DNA of 64,000 bases, from contig CM041465.1 in assembly GCA_023213395.1 (NCBI GenBank), positions 122,891,741-122,955,740 of the forward strand. The letters run 5' to 3'. The stretch is from Cycas panzhihuaensis. Lineage: Eukaryota; Cycadophyta. Below, one piece after another: positions 10,724 through 22,353 of the stretch (the stretch's first letter is position 1; the number at the start of each line of letters is the position of its first letter). The notes under the pieces are model-generated. The model did no database searches. It saw only the letters and a list, made by a program, of their open reading frames with translations, and was not told where the DNA came from. Position numbers and translations under genes: made by a program.

Positions 10724-13617
10724 CAGTGGAACTTGGAGACAAATACTCTCTCAAAATCAAGGGAGTGGGAACAGTTGCAGTCAAGATCAAAGACAAGATC
10801 GAAAAGATAGGTGATGTCCTACTTGTGCCAGATTTGAAAATGAATCTCCTCTCTGTTTCTCAATTGAAGAAAAAGGGGATGTGTACTCTTTTTGATGAAA
10901 AGGGGTTCTGTTATATTTATGACATGAAAAATAATGGGAATGTAATTACAAAAGGTGTTGAATGTAACGACCTGTACAGGTTGATTTCACAACCCACTTT
11001 ACCTAATGTAAAAGCATGTATTGCTACAAGCAATAATGATTAAGTATGGCACTTCAAGTATGGACATCTTCCCATGGAAAAATTTAAAAATATGGAAAGA
11101 AAAAATCTGGTGATTGGATTACCTCATATCACATCAAACAATTTTGTCTATAAAAATTGTCAGTCTAGCAAACAGCATAGACTTCCTTTTCAAGAAAGCA
11201 CATGGCGAGCCAAAGAAAAAATGGAGTTAATACACATTGATCTCTGTGGTCCCATTACTCCACACTCAATTAATAAGAAAAGGTATTTCATCACTTTCAT
11301 AGATGAGTTCACTAGAAAAATTTGGATCTACTTTTTGCATACAAAATCCGAAGCTTTTGACGCATTCAAAGAATTCAAAGCAGAAGCTGAACTAGAAAGT
11401 AATGCCAAAATCTAGTACATAAAATCAGATGGAGGAGGCGAATACATCTCCATAAAATTCCTGGAATATTGCAAGAATAGAGGAATACTGAGACAATTTA
11501 CAACTCCATATCCAATGGAGTTGCAGAACGCAAAAATCAAGTCATTATGGAAATGGCATGAAGTATGATACATACAAAGAATGTCTCCAAGACTTATTGG
11601 GTCAAGCCGCCAAAGACTTCACATACTGCTTAAACAGGAGTCCAACTAAAGCAGTAATCCAATCTACTCCAGAAGAAGCCTGGACAGGAAGGAAGCCAGA
11701 CATAAGTCACTTAAAAGTCTTTGGCAGCCAAGCATTTGTTCATATTCCAGATAAGAAAAGGGCGAAATTGGACTCAAAAAGCATTGAATGCATCATGGTA
11801 GGATACAACAAAAACTCAAGCATATAAGTGCATTGATCCCATAACTAACAAAGTCTATGTAAGTCGAGATGTCATCTTCAATGAGGAAGACAAAGAAGAA
11901 GATATCAATAAGACTTAGATGCTTGAAATAATACCTCAAATTTCTCCATGCAATCATACAGATGAAGAAGAACCCAGTGTTATCACTGAAGAAACGTCAG
12001 AAGAAGTCATTCACGATTCGTCAAAAGAAGTCATTCACGATTCAAGTATAGAGTCAACATTAGAAAGTATCTCAGAAGTTGAAGGTGAAAATCAAAAAAA
12101 AATTGCCAAAATGGTATCTCAAGACCTTAGAAGAAAACAAGAGAGAAATTATACCCCATCGAACAAGGAGTCAAAAACCAAAAGCATTAATCAGCAATGT
12201 TGAACCACAGTCTTTCGCAGAGGCCAGAAGACATGTCGAATGGAGGAATGCTATGGATACTAACTTGGACTCCATCATCAAAAATCAAACCTGGGAGCTA
12301 GTTAAGCTACCCCCCAACAAGTCAGTTCTAGGCTGCAAATTGGTTTATAAAATTAAAAGAAGACCAGATGGAAAAATAGAAAAACACAAAGCCAGGTTAG
12401 TTGCAAAAGGATACACACAGACAGCAAGCATAGACTATGAAGTAAGTTTTTCTCCAATGACCAAGATAAATACTATTAGAACGATTATAGCCATCGCAGC
12501 ATGCAAAAACTAGAAAATATATCAAATGGACGTCAAGAGTGCCTTCTTAAATAGGGAAATTGAAGAAGAAGTCTACATGTCCCAGCCAAAAGGTTACATT
12601 GAAGCAGGACAAGAACATCTAGTCTGCAGGTTAAAGAAAGCTCTATACGGGTTAAAACAGGCCCCACGTGCCTAGTATGGCAAACTGGACAATTACCTCT
12701 ATAAAAATGGCTTCCAAAGATGCAGTTCTGATTCAAGCTAGTACAAGAAAAGCAAGGATGGAGCAACAACCATTATAGCAGTTTATGTTAATGACATGCT
12801 TATCACAGGAAATGATGAAACTTGTGTAGCAGAAATAAAGAAACAACTTGGGAAACAAGTTTGAAATGACTGATCTTGGAATCCTAAACTTCCACTTAGG
12901 GATTCGAATTCAACAACAGGACAATTCAATCACCTTGTGTCAAAGCAAGTACATCAAAGATCTACTAACTAAATTCAAAATGGAAGATTGTAATCCTTGC
13001 TCTACCCCAATGGAAGTAAACTGTAATTTGACTCCAAATGAGGAAGATCACAGCTTTGATGCAACCTTGTACAGGCAACTTGTCAGAAGTCTTATCTATC
13101 TCACAGTAACTAGACCTGACATCTCATATGCCATGAGTCTAATATCTAGATACATGCTTGAGCCAAAGATAAGACATTGGAATGCCGCCAAAAGAATCTT
13201 AAAATATCTCAGGGGAACAATAGAGTTAAAACTGAACTTTCCAAGAAGAACATCACTTCAGTTAACAGGGTTCTGTGATTCAGATTGGGCAAGTGACAAA
13301 GAACAAAGAAAATCCACCAGCAGCTTTTGCTTCTTTTTGGGCTACTCGCCAATCTCTTGGAGTAGTAAGAAGCAAGCAACGGTAGCATTATCTTCAACAG
13401 AAGCAGAATACAAATCAGCAGTAAGCGCTACCACTGAAGCAATTTGGCTCAAACAGTTGTTGAAAGATCTAGATATACATCAAGAGACAACAACCACTCT
13501 CTTCTGTGACAATCAAAGTGCAATCAAGCTAACCAAAAATCCAATATTCCATGCCAAAACCAAACACATTGAAGTCCAACATCACTTCATAAGAGAAAAG
13601 TACAAAATAAAGAGATA
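10724..13617 (+). pseudogene. Element B pol: integrase, reverse transcriptase, RNase H
   Basis: Continues the protease region (SVELGDKYSLKIKG, then LLVPDLKMNLLSVSQL near 10820), then GAG-pre-integrase, then the integrase core (ELIHIDLCGPITP near 11230, YIKSDGGGEY near 11415). Reverse transcriptase starts near 12215 (SFAEARRHVEWRNAM) with KARLVAKGYTQ and [10 protein letters not shown]. The catalytic YVDD box reads YVND at 12784-12795. RNase H is recognisable to 13617 (DNQSAIKLTKNPIFHAKTKHIE). Frameshifts near 11520, 11820 and 12075 and several stops disable it. The end of the protein continues past the stop at 13617 in the same frame to about 13720. Confidence 0.9.
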
Positions 13618-13723
13618 GATATTGTCTATTGTCCAACTTATGATCAGATTGCAGATATCCTGACCAAACCTTTGGGGAAGGAAAAATTTCAAATATTAAG
13701 AGACAGAATAGGATTAAAAAAAT

Positions 13724-13740
13724 AAAACATTAAGAGAGGG
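13724..13740 (+). promoter_or_regulatory. Polypurine tract of B
   Basis: ACATTAAGAGAGGG directly before the 3' LTR, the plus-strand primer site. F has the same tract before its 3' LTR. Confidence 0.8.
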
Positions 13741-13949
13741 TGTCAGAAGATAATGTTTTATTCTAGGACATAAGTTTGTAATGTTAGGACATAAGTCCAC
13801 CTTAATGAAATGTAATTATCTGGTGGACGCGTGTCATTTATAGATTAGATGGTTATTAGGCAGTTACAACCTCTCATTGTATATATTCTATGCATTGTGC
13901 ACTAGTAAAACAATCTTCTTCCATCAATCTCTGATGTTTCCAATTAACA
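13741..13949 (+). repeat. 3' LTR of element B
   Basis: 209 bp, TGTCAGAAG to ATTAACA, followed by the GTTTC duplication at 13950-13954 and the resumed reading of element A. Confidence 0.92.
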
Positions 13950-14892
13950 GTTTCATGGGGAAACAACATCGTGAACCATATCCCAAAGGCAAGTCATGGA
14001 TAGCTCAAAGCTTGTTACAACTAGTACATTCCAACGTCTATGGACCCATCTCCATACAATCCCTTGGAGGTGCACTTTACTTTCATTGATGATTTTTCAC
14101 ATAAAGTGTGGGTCTACTTCCTCAAATGTAAATTCAAAGCTTTCACTAAGTTTAAAGAATTTATGCTTGCAATTGGGAAAGAGTCAAACATGCATATCAA
14201 GATTCTTAGGTTTGATAATAGTGGCAAATATACCTCTAAGGAATTCAATCAATATTGCACTCATCATAGCATTCAATGACAATTTTCTACCCCATATACA
14301 TCTCAATAGAATGGTGTAGCAGAACACATGGATAGGACACTCGTCTGCAAAGCCAAGGCTACGATGCAAGTAAAAGGACCTTCTCAAACTTATTGGGCAA
14401 AAGCAATTCAAATTGTTGCTCACTTGTCCAATAGAAGTTTCACTGCAGTAGTTTAAAACATGACACCCAAAGAGGCTTGGATTGGTCAAAAGCCTACTGT
14501 CAATCACTTACGCACTTTTGGATGCACAATTGTCATGCACATTCCCCAGGAACAAAGAAAAAAGTTTGATGATAAAAGTCTTAAATGCATTTTTATTGGT
14601 TATGCTATTAGTAGCATGGTCTATAGAGTTTATGACCCTCTTGCCAGCAAAATGCATGTTATAAGGGATGTTGTCTTTGTTGAAGACAACAACGATGTTG
14701 ATCTAAGTACCATTCAACTTCCATAAGAAAAGGGAAAAGTTGTGACAGAAGAATCTCTACCTTTCAATTCCTCTACATCATATTCACCACATCCCTAATC
14801 TACTTCATCATCATCTTCATCACCACCACCAACTATAATAGGACCATTAGAATTCTCTAATATTGTTAACATACAAAGTCTCATGCTTCCTC
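13950..14892 (+). pseudogene. Element A, part 2: integrase
   Basis: Resumes directly after B with FMGKQHREP (end of GAG-pre-integrase), then the integrase core: LVHSNVYGPIS (first Asp replaced by Asn), FIDDFSHKVWVYFLK, ILRFDNSGKY (second catalytic Asp region), and the TPKEAWIGQKPTVNHLRTFGC motif near 14460. A serine- and proline-rich linker follows to about 14890. Stops at 14088, 14277 and 14455 and at least one frame change. Element D cuts it at 14892 with TCCTC duplicated. Confidence 0.88.
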
Positions 14893-15298
14893 TGTTAGAA
14901 TGTAATGTTTAATGTGTAAATGTTTAAGTTGTGTCCTAGGGTCAATAGAGTTATAGTCCTAAGTATTATGATAGAGTCTAAGGGTCATATATTATAATGT
15001 GGTTATGTGAGAAGTTAGAAGGTCATTGGTTAGTTAGTAGGTGAAGAGTCACTAGGAGGTTAAAGGTTATTTATCCCACGTGTAACTCATCTCACCTTCA
15101 TATTCCCATCTATGTTGTATATATAGACAGGTGAGGTAGAGTAGGAATCAAGTCATCATTGAGACTCATGTTGAGTCTATAGTGCAATATTGTTCTAACG
15201 TAATCATCCATGTGTTAAGTCCATACAATTTATGCTTTGTTCATTGATCTTGTCGATTTGGGTTGATGTTGAATGCTCTCCATACGGAAAACTTAACC
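14893..15298 (+). repeat. 5' LTR of element D
   Basis: 406 bp, begins TGTTAGAATGTAATG. Its end reads CTTAACC where the 3' copy has CTTGACA, so the terminal CA has mutated. A TATA-like TATATATAGA lies near 15116-15127. Confidence 0.85.
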
Positions 15299-15310
15299 CG
15301 GTATCAGAGC
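15299..15310 (+). promoter_or_regulatory. Primer binding site of D
   Basis: CGGTATCAGAGC, one base different from the initiator-Met site TGGTATCAGAGC, directly after the LTR. Confidence 0.8.
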
Positions 15311-16084
15311 AAGTTGCGTGTTAAGGGTGTTGTGGTGCTGGGTCACCAAGTTTTTGACAAAGGAGAAGGTAGCTCTATTGAGTCGGCTACCAAACTGAAG
15401 ATTTGAATTGGGAAGGTGAAATCCCAAGGTCATCAATATTGCAAGGTACACTAAAGCATTAAGACAAGACAAAACTTCTTATAGGGTAATTTTGACCTTT
15501 TATTCTACTATGTGAAAGAGACTATGAAGTCTTTGATTAAAGAAATTGATGACTCATGAATGGCTTTGAATTTGTTTGTAAAGAAGAATCCATTCTATGA
15601 ATATGAGGATTTATGAAACTAAGGGCAATATAATTCCTGGCTATTGAAACTTGGTTGTATGGTAAGTACCAAGTAAAAGTTTGTATCGATAAGTGAAGAC
15701 CGGTTCCATTATAAACCCTACTCATAAGCTTTTAGCCATTGGGAGAAGACATCAACCTGTTTGGCACCCATATGATTGAGACTTACTTGGTCTGAATTGT
15801 TGCTTATGGATCTGTAACTGTGGCTGTTGGGATCGTTCAACCCCGTTTTGTGCTTTGCTTTGGGTTTGTTCCATTGCTGTCTGTTAGTTCTATTGTTGCA
15901 AGACCGCTCAAATCCGTTGAACTCCTTTCAAAGTCATTTGCATTTGTTTGGTCCATTTGGAACCCTGTTTCAACCCATCCACTATATCGTGCTGCCGGAT
16001 GTGGTACTAGACGATTAATTCAAAAGAAAGAAGAATATAGTTGGAGTATCATTTAATCAAAATCTTGTCCACCAAGGTTATTGT
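15311..16084 (+). other. Element D leader, no clear coding
   Basis: About 770 bp after the primer site. Two overlapping open frames (15820-16056 and 15827-16018) have no recognisable product and no counterpart in G was identified. Nothing supports a gene. Confidence 0.5.
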
Positions 16085-16645
16085 ATATTTTGGGTAGGCT
16101 ACTTAACCATGAAAGTCAATCATGTTAAAGTGATATACTATCTTTATATAGCCATAATTGGGAAATATGTGCATGTAATCATAACGGAAATTCTCATCAT
16201 ATTTAGCACAAAGGATTCCTTAGATGATATAGAGAGAACAAAGTATTTTGTTGGTTCAGAACACGTACATACACAGGTGGAGTTAGGAACGGAATCATTG
16301 TTCCTCCTTTCCTTTCAAGGAATCGTTCATTAGCTTGAGAAATTGATAGTTTTGGCAGACTCGGAGACAAACAAGAAGGAATCCCTTATCTTCATGGAGT
16401 TGAAATCATATGTTACCACATTTAATCCAGGAGATAATAATCAGAGGAGATTACATCTGCAGTTGGAACACACAGATACTATAGCAAAAACAGGAGATGA
16501 TAGAATAGACATAACATACAAGCATTACTACATTTCAATTGAAGATCAGGCCCATGACATCTTCTTCAAGAAGATTCCCAGATTGAGGCATTGCAAATTC
16601 AAACAACATCTCATGTTTTGTGTCAGTCTTGTTGTCAGTCAGTAG
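16085..16645 (+). pseudogene. Element D: remnant of the unknown protein shared with G
   Basis: Open segments 16109-16333 and 16343-16645. The stretch FWVGYLTMKVNHVKVIYYLYI and the following 37 residues to IERTKYF align without gaps to FWIGYLIMKVNQIETMFLVCI through TEKARYI of the 306-codon ORF of G. The end EDQAHDIFFKKIPRLRHCKF matches EDQDHAQNMVFKTFPRSRRWRF of the same ORF. A frame break separates the two halves. Function is unknown and no gag, protease or polymerase motif is visible. Confidence 0.65.
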
Positions 16646-16666
16646 TACTAAGTGTCATGATGTCTT

Positions 16667-16891
16667 TGTTAGAATGTAATGTGTTATCTCTAGGATATCA
16701 AAGGGGTAATGTGCACACCCTTGTAAAGTAATCGACATCACAGAATGTGACACTTGTCATCTCCAGAATTATCAGTTACTTCTCTCTCTTTGTAATGGTC
16801 TTGGAACCAACTTGTACTTATAGAGACATAGTCTCCAAATGAATCTCAAGCAATCCTTTCTAATTAATGAAATGATCTGCCTGTTTTAACA
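16667..16891 (+). repeat. 5' LTR of element F
   Basis: 225 bp, TGTTAGAATGTAATGTG to TTTTAACA, directly followed by an exact initiator-Met primer site at 16892-16903. Confidence 0.9.
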
Positions 16892-16903
16892 TGGTATCAG
16901 AGC
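16892..16903 (+). promoter_or_regulatory. Primer binding site of F
   Basis: Exact TGGTATCAGAGC next to the LTR. Confidence 0.9.
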
Positions 16904-17569
16904 AAGTTTGCGTGGATACCTGTTTAACATTCTGAGAGCTGTGATTAGGCCTGTGAGCAAACTGAAGTGGTACAGTAAAGACTTAAAGGATAAGTGATAT
17001 CTGGAAGCTAAAGGAAGTAATCTGTCTGCAAAAATCTTTCCATATGGAACCGTGCAGACCTGTACGGACTCAATTTTTCAAAGTGCTCAGAATGAGCCGA
17101 AACTTCACCAGTTGGTTCGTCTCTGCATGAAGAACACTTCTTTCAACTGAGTCGAAGTGATTAGGAGTTGTCTTGACCCAGTTCCGGCTAGTGGAACAGC
17201 CGCGCAGGATTGAGAGGGCAAATCCAAGTTTCCTCTTCGAATCACCTCAAAATCTGGGTATTAACTGCTCATAAACTCTTCTCAGATCATAGTTGAGGGG
17301 TTTAATTCATTTGTGAAAGGATTTGATTCGATTTTGAAGAGATTTTTGTAATTTATTCCAAAACCCTAGCCACCTAGATTTGCCTTTCGAGGCTAATTTC
17401 TCCCAGATTCGGTTGAATCTCTCAAAAATAATTCCAGATCTGAATTGCTCATGAACAGAGCTTTCTTTTGAGACCCCTTTTGATTTGATCCGTACACCTT
17501 CAATTTTGTACGGAATTCCATACAGTCATACGGACAAACAGTATTAAATACCTTCAGTGCTAGTTTTTC
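16904..17569 (+). other. Leader of element F
   Basis: About 670 bp without a gene. It shares with the B leader two GTAC-rich patches (about 17050-17075 and 17490-17540). Confidence 0.6.
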
Positions 17570-18500
17570 ATGGCTTCTTCCATCCTAGGGCTCCCTGATC
17601 AAGACAAACTACCATGTGTGGAAGATAAAGGTAGAAACTCCTTTGAGGGTTAAAAATGCTTGGAAAATTGTAGATGGGTCTAAAACCAAACCTGCTGATA
17701 TGATCACTAAATTAGCTGACTAGCTAGAAAGGAACAACTTAGGAGTAATCACTTTAAAGCTCTCAATTTCAAATCCACTTCTTGTTTATGTAGAAAGGTT
17801 GAATTCTACATTAACAATTTGGAAATATTTCCAAAATCTTTTTGGACAAAAAAATAAAGCCAAGATAATAACTCTGAAGGAAGAATTATACAAATTGCAT
17901 ATGAAAGAAAATGATATTGTAACTGAGTTTATGCACGGAGTTATTTCACTTAGAAATAATCTCTTAAGTGCAGGTGATGATATTACAGAAAAAGCCTTGG
18001 TTGAAATGGTGGCAAGTAAATTACCAAAGTCCTTTGATGTCACCATCAACTCTATAACAAACAATAATCAGATTGACTCTATGACTCTTGATGATTTAAC
18101 TGCGTTGTTGCTAAGGCAAGAACAGAGAAATAGACGATATGAAGAATCATCAGAACTAGAGGAAGCATTTGCCTTAAGACTCTCTCTTGGATCCCGTGGA
18201 CGCAATCAAATGTAAGGAAGGCAACGTTCATCAGAATCCAGAAGCCCAACTCGTGGTCGTTGGCAGGATTCCAGAGGACGTGGACACAACAGTGATAACA
18301 AATTTTGTTTCAAATGCAATAAGCTTGGACACTTTGCCAGTACTTGCAGAGCCTTCGATATATGTTGTCATTGTGATCAATCAAGACATTACCCTTATCA
18401 ATGTCCACAAAAAAGGGCAGACATCCAGAGAGGGAAGCAACCCATTGGCAACTATAACAAAAAAAAAACTGAAGAAGAAGAAGAAGAAACAGCCTTTGTA
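17570..18500 (+). pseudogene. Element F gag
   Basis: Starts at ATG 17570 (MASSILGLPDQDKL). A frame change near 17605 and a stop at 17722 interrupt the first part; 17799-18215 gives the UBN2-type core (TIWKYFQNLFGQKNKAK to LTALLLRQEQRNRRYEE). After another frame change an RG-rich linker leads to two zinc knuckles, CFKCNKLGHFASTC and CCHCDQSRHYPYQC (about 18306-18410), both with all metal ligands. Confidence 0.85.
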
Positions 18501-21500
18501 GCAGCACTATCAGTAGGATTCAAAGAAGAAGACACATGGTATATAGATTCAGGAGCATCAAGACACATGACCAATCATGAAGACTGGTTTGAAACATTGA
18601 CACCATACAACTCTGACAAATCAGTTGAGTTAGGAGACAAGTACCCACTTACAATGAAACGGGTAGGTACCATTGCAATTAATCTGCATGGAAATGTAAA
18701 AAAAATTGGAAATGTGTTACTAGTTCCTGATTTGAAAATGAATCTCCTGTCGGTATCACAACTTAGTAAAAAGAATCTTAGAATAGTGTTTGATGAAGAA
18801 GGTTTTTGTCATATCTTAGATATGAAAAACAATGAGAACCTAATAGCTAAGGGAGTAAGAAGTGAAGATTTTGACAAACTCATTACAGATCCTGTATCCC
18901 CAAACTTTAAAGTTTGTACTGTTACTAAATCTGATAATAAAATGTGGCATTTGAAGTACAGACATCTTCCAATGAACACTCTGAAGTTAATGGAAAAATT
19001 GAAAATTGTGAATGGATTGCCTCATTTCTCACCTGATGATTTATTCTACAATGGTTGTCAATTTGGGAAACAACATCGACTTCCCTTCAAAGAAAGCGAA
19101 TGGCGAGCTCAATCTAGATTGGAATTAATCCATACTGATCTCTGTGGTCTGCTTACACCATTGTCAATTAATGGTTGTAGATACTTTCTCACCTTCATTG
19201 GTGATTGTACACGAAAGGTATGGGTTCACTTGCTTCACAATAAGTTAGAAGTACTTGAAACTTTTAAGCAATTTAAAGCAAAGTAGAACTAAAATCATAA
19301 TCAAAGATAAAATGCATCAGGTCAGATGGAGGTGGTGAATGCATTGCAAATGAGTTCTTGAGCTTTTGTAAACAGAATGGGATACGCAGACAATTTACAA
19401 CTCCCTGTACTCCCTAATCCAATGGGGTTGCAGAAAGAAAAAATGGAACTCTAATGGAGATGGCACGTAGCCTGATCCATAGAAAACAACTTCCAAAATC
19501 ATATTGGCCTGAGGCCATTAACACCGCCTGCTACCTAATAAATCGCAGTCCAACAAAAGCCTTGGAAGACATCACTCTAGAAGAAGTATGGTGAGGTAAA
19601 AAACCCAATGTCAGTACTCTTAAAATCTTTGGTAGTCAAGCTTTTGTTCATGTGCCTGATAAAAAAAAGATCAAAGCTTGATGCAAAAAGTATAGAATGT
19701 ATTATGATAAGATATAGCAAAAATTCAAAGGCTTATAAATGCATAGATCCCAAAACAAATAAGATCTATGTAAGCAGAGATGTTACCTTCAATGAAGAAG
19801 ATAATCAAAGGACTCAGTCTCAGATTCAGATAATCGAAGCAGAAATCAAGAAAGTAGAACCTGAGGACACACTGGAAGAAACTTCAGAAGCCATCACTGA
19901 AGAAGCTACATCAGAGGCACCAATCTCTCACACAAATATGGGAGAAGACACATCTGCAAGTCAATCAGAAGAAGTGACAAAACTTAAAAGAAAAGAAAAG
20001 AAATTGCCAAAATGGGTCATCAAAACAATTGAAGAAGGGAAAGGAGAAGTATTCGAGGGTCATCAGAACAATTGAAGAAGGGAAAGGAGAAGTGTTCGAA
20101 CACAAAACCAGAAGCCAAAAACCAAAGGCACTCTTAAGCAAAATAGAGCCACAATCTTTTCAAGAAGCCAGACATATGTCAGAATGGAGATCTGCAATGG
20201 ACTCAATAGTCAAAAATCAAACATGGGAGTTAGTGAATCTGCCTCCAAACAAACCTACAGTCAACTGCAAGTGGATCTACAAAATCAAGGAAAGAGCAAA
20301 CGGTGAAGTTGAAAAATACAAAGCTCGACTTGTAGCAAAAGGGTATACACAAACGACAGGCGTAGATTTTGAAGAAACCTTCTCACCAGTGGCCAAGATG
20401 AACACGGTAAGAACAATCATTGCCTTGGCAGCCATATCTAAATGGAAAATCTTTTAGCTTGACATAAAAAGTGTCTTTCTTAATGGAGATCTTGAAGAAG
20501 ATGTTTACATGACACAACCAGAAGGATACGTAAAAGAAGGACAAGAACATCTGGTGTGCAAACTAAAGAAAGTATTATATGGGCTAAAACAAGCTTCTCG
20601 AGCTTGGTATGCAAAATTGGATCAACATTTGTGCCAAAATGGATTTCAAAGAAGTAATTTAAACTCCAGTTTGTATACAAGGAAAAGAGATGGGCTGCTC
20701 ACAGTAATTGTTGTTTATGTAGATGACATGATTCTTACTGGAAACGATGAAGAATCAATCAGAAACATAAAAGAAGAACTTCAGAAGAAGTTTGAAATAA
20801 CAGATCTGGGTCTCTTAAATTATTATTTAGGACTAGAGGTAACTCAAGAAGAGAACTGCATCTCAATTTCACAAAGTAAATACATAAGAGATCTGCTAAT
20901 AAAGTTTCAAATGGCAGATTGCAATCCTTGTGCAACTCCAATGGAAGTTAATTGTGATCTAGTAGCAGCCAAGGAGGAACAAGCAGCAGGCTACATTATA
21001 TAGACAACTAGTTGGGAGTCTGATATATCTTACAGCCACTCGACCAAATATATCATATTCAGTAGGAGTAATTTCTAGATACATGTAGGAACCTAAAATA
21101 AGACATTGGAAAGCAGCTTGAAGAATATTGAGATGCTTACAAGAGACAAAAGATTTGAGTCTAATCTACTCAAAAGGTTCTGCAACTCTTACCGAATTTT
21201 GTGACTCTGATTAGGCAGGGGACAAGGAACAAAGAAAATCCACAAGTGGATACTATTTTTTCTTAGGAACAACTGCAATCTCATGGAGCAATAAGAAGCA
21301 ATCTACAGTTGCATTATCATCAACTAAAGCTGAATATAAGGCAGCAGTAACAACCACCTATGAAACAGTTTGGTTCTGTCAACTTCTAGCTGAAATAGAG
21401 CAACAACAAGGTCAAGCAACAACTCTGTATTACGACAATCAAAATGCCATCAAGCTAACCAAAAATCCAATCCTACATGCTAGGACAAAACATATAGAAG

Positions 21501-21668
21501 TACACCATCACTTCATAAGAGAAAAAGTTCATAGCAAAGAAATTGAGCTTGAATATTGTCTCACTATAGAACAAGTAGCAACTCTGATGACAAAACCTCT
21601 AGGAAAAGATAGACTCCAGTTCCTAAGAGACAAACTGGGACTGAAAAAGATAACACATTAAGAGAGGG
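18501..21668 (+). pseudogene. Element F pol: protease, integrase, reverse transcriptase, RNase H
   Basis: Protease WYIDSGASRHM is intact near 18540. The frame then stays open to 19285 through GAG-pre-integrase (HLKYRHLPMNTLKLM) and the first integrase Asp (ELIHTDLCGLLTP). Integrase between 19286 and 19610 has many stops. The linker has a 43-bp tandem duplication (20016-20101). Reverse transcriptase starts near 20155 (SFQEARHMSEWRSAM) with an intact YVDD at 20716-20727; a frameshift near 20985 leads into RNase H with several stops (DNQNAIKLTKNPILHARTKHIE near 21440). The polypurine tract ends at 21668. Confidence 0.88.
20016..20101 (+). repeat. 43-bp tandem duplication in pol linker of F
   Basis: Two copies, 20016-20058 and 20059-20101, differing at a few bases. 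The repeat adds the KTIEEGKGEVFE segment twice and throws the downstream frame out, so it is a secondary lesion and not part of the ancestral protein. Confidence 0.8.
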
Positions 21669-21898
21669 TGTTAGAATGTAATGTGTTATCTCTAGGATAT
21701 CAAAGGGGTAAGGCGCACACCCTTGTAAACTAACCGACATCATAGAATGTGACATGACACTTGTCATCTCCAGAATTATTAGTTACTTCTCTCTCTTTGT
21801 AACGGTCTTGGAACCAACTTGTACTTATAGAGACATAGTCTCCAAATGAATCTCAAGCAATCCTTTCTAATTAATGAAGTGATCTACCTATTTTAACA
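21669..21898 (+). repeat. 3' LTR of element F
   Basis: 230 bp, TGTTAGAATG to TTTTAACA. Slightly longer than the 5' copy through a short duplication in the TGACATGACACTTG region. Confidence 0.9.
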
Positions 21899-21903
21899 AT
21901 CTT

Positions 21904-21947
21904 TAGTATTCAATTTTATGGTCTTGACATTAAACATTAAGGGGAGG
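21904..21947 (+). promoter_or_regulatory. End of element D internal region with polypurine tract
   Basis: The interior of D resumes after F and ends with CATTAAACATTAAGGGGAGG before its 3' LTR. The same 20 bases precede the 3' LTR of G on the minus strand. Confidence 0.8.
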
Positions 21948-22353
21948 TGTTAGAATGTAATGTTTAATGTGTAAATGTTTAAGTTGTGTCCTAGAGTCAA
22001 TAGTGTTGTAGTCCTAAGTATTATGATAGAGTCTAAGGGTCATATATTATAATGTGGTTAAGTGAGAAGTTAGAAGGTCATTGGTCAGTTAGTAGGTGAA
22101 AAGTCACTTGGAGGTTAAAGGTTATTTATCCCACATGTAACTCATCTCACCTTCATATTCCCATCTATGTTGTATATATAGATAGGTGAGGTAGAGTAGG
22201 AATCAAATCATCATTGAGACTCATGTTGAGTATGTGGTGCAATAGTGTTCTGATGTAATCATCTATGTGTTGAGTCTATACAATTTATGCTTTGTTCATT
22301 GATCTTGTCGATTTAAGTTGATGTTGAATATTCTCCATGTGGAAAACTTGACA
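21948..22353 (+). repeat. 3' LTR of element D
   Basis: 406 bp, TGTTAGAATGTAATG to ACTTGACA, followed by TCCTC and the resumed reading of element A. Confidence 0.9.

Larger units (their letters stand above)
3232..13949 (+). mobile_element. Element B: Ty1/Copia retrotransposon inserted in A, carrying C
   Basis: A complete element with LTRs at 3232-3456 and 13741-13949, initiator-Met primer site, gag-pol on the plus strand and a polypurine tract. It is flanked by GTTTC at 3227-3231 and 13950-13954. Without B, the integrase region of A reads on in frame across the joint. Its own length is about 5.2 kb; the rest is C (5240-10718), which splits the protease region. B resembles F closely in gag, pol and LTR length (about 225 bp), so they are one family or sister families. 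Confidence 0.92.
16667..21898 (+). mobile_element. Element F: Ty1/Copia retrotransposon inserted in D
   Basis: 5232 bp with LTRs of 225 and 230 bp, primer site, gag, full pol and polypurine tract, all plus-strand. Flanking bases are GTCTT (16662-16666) and ATCTT (21899-21903), a target duplication with one later change. Sister to B by protein and by the shared ACATTAAGAGAGGG tract. Confidence 0.9.
14893..22353 (+). mobile_element. Element D: non-autonomous LTR retrotransposon inserted in A, carrying F
   Basis: LTRs of 406 bp at 14893-15298 and 21948-22353, flanked by TCCTC at 14888-14892 and 22354-22358. Without F its own length is only about 2.2 kb. No gag-pol enzyme domain was found inside. 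Instead the internal part encodes a remnant (16085-16645) of the protein that is better kept in element G, and both share the polypurine tract CATTAAACATTAAGGGGAGG. D and G are therefore related non-autonomous families. Confidence 0.88.
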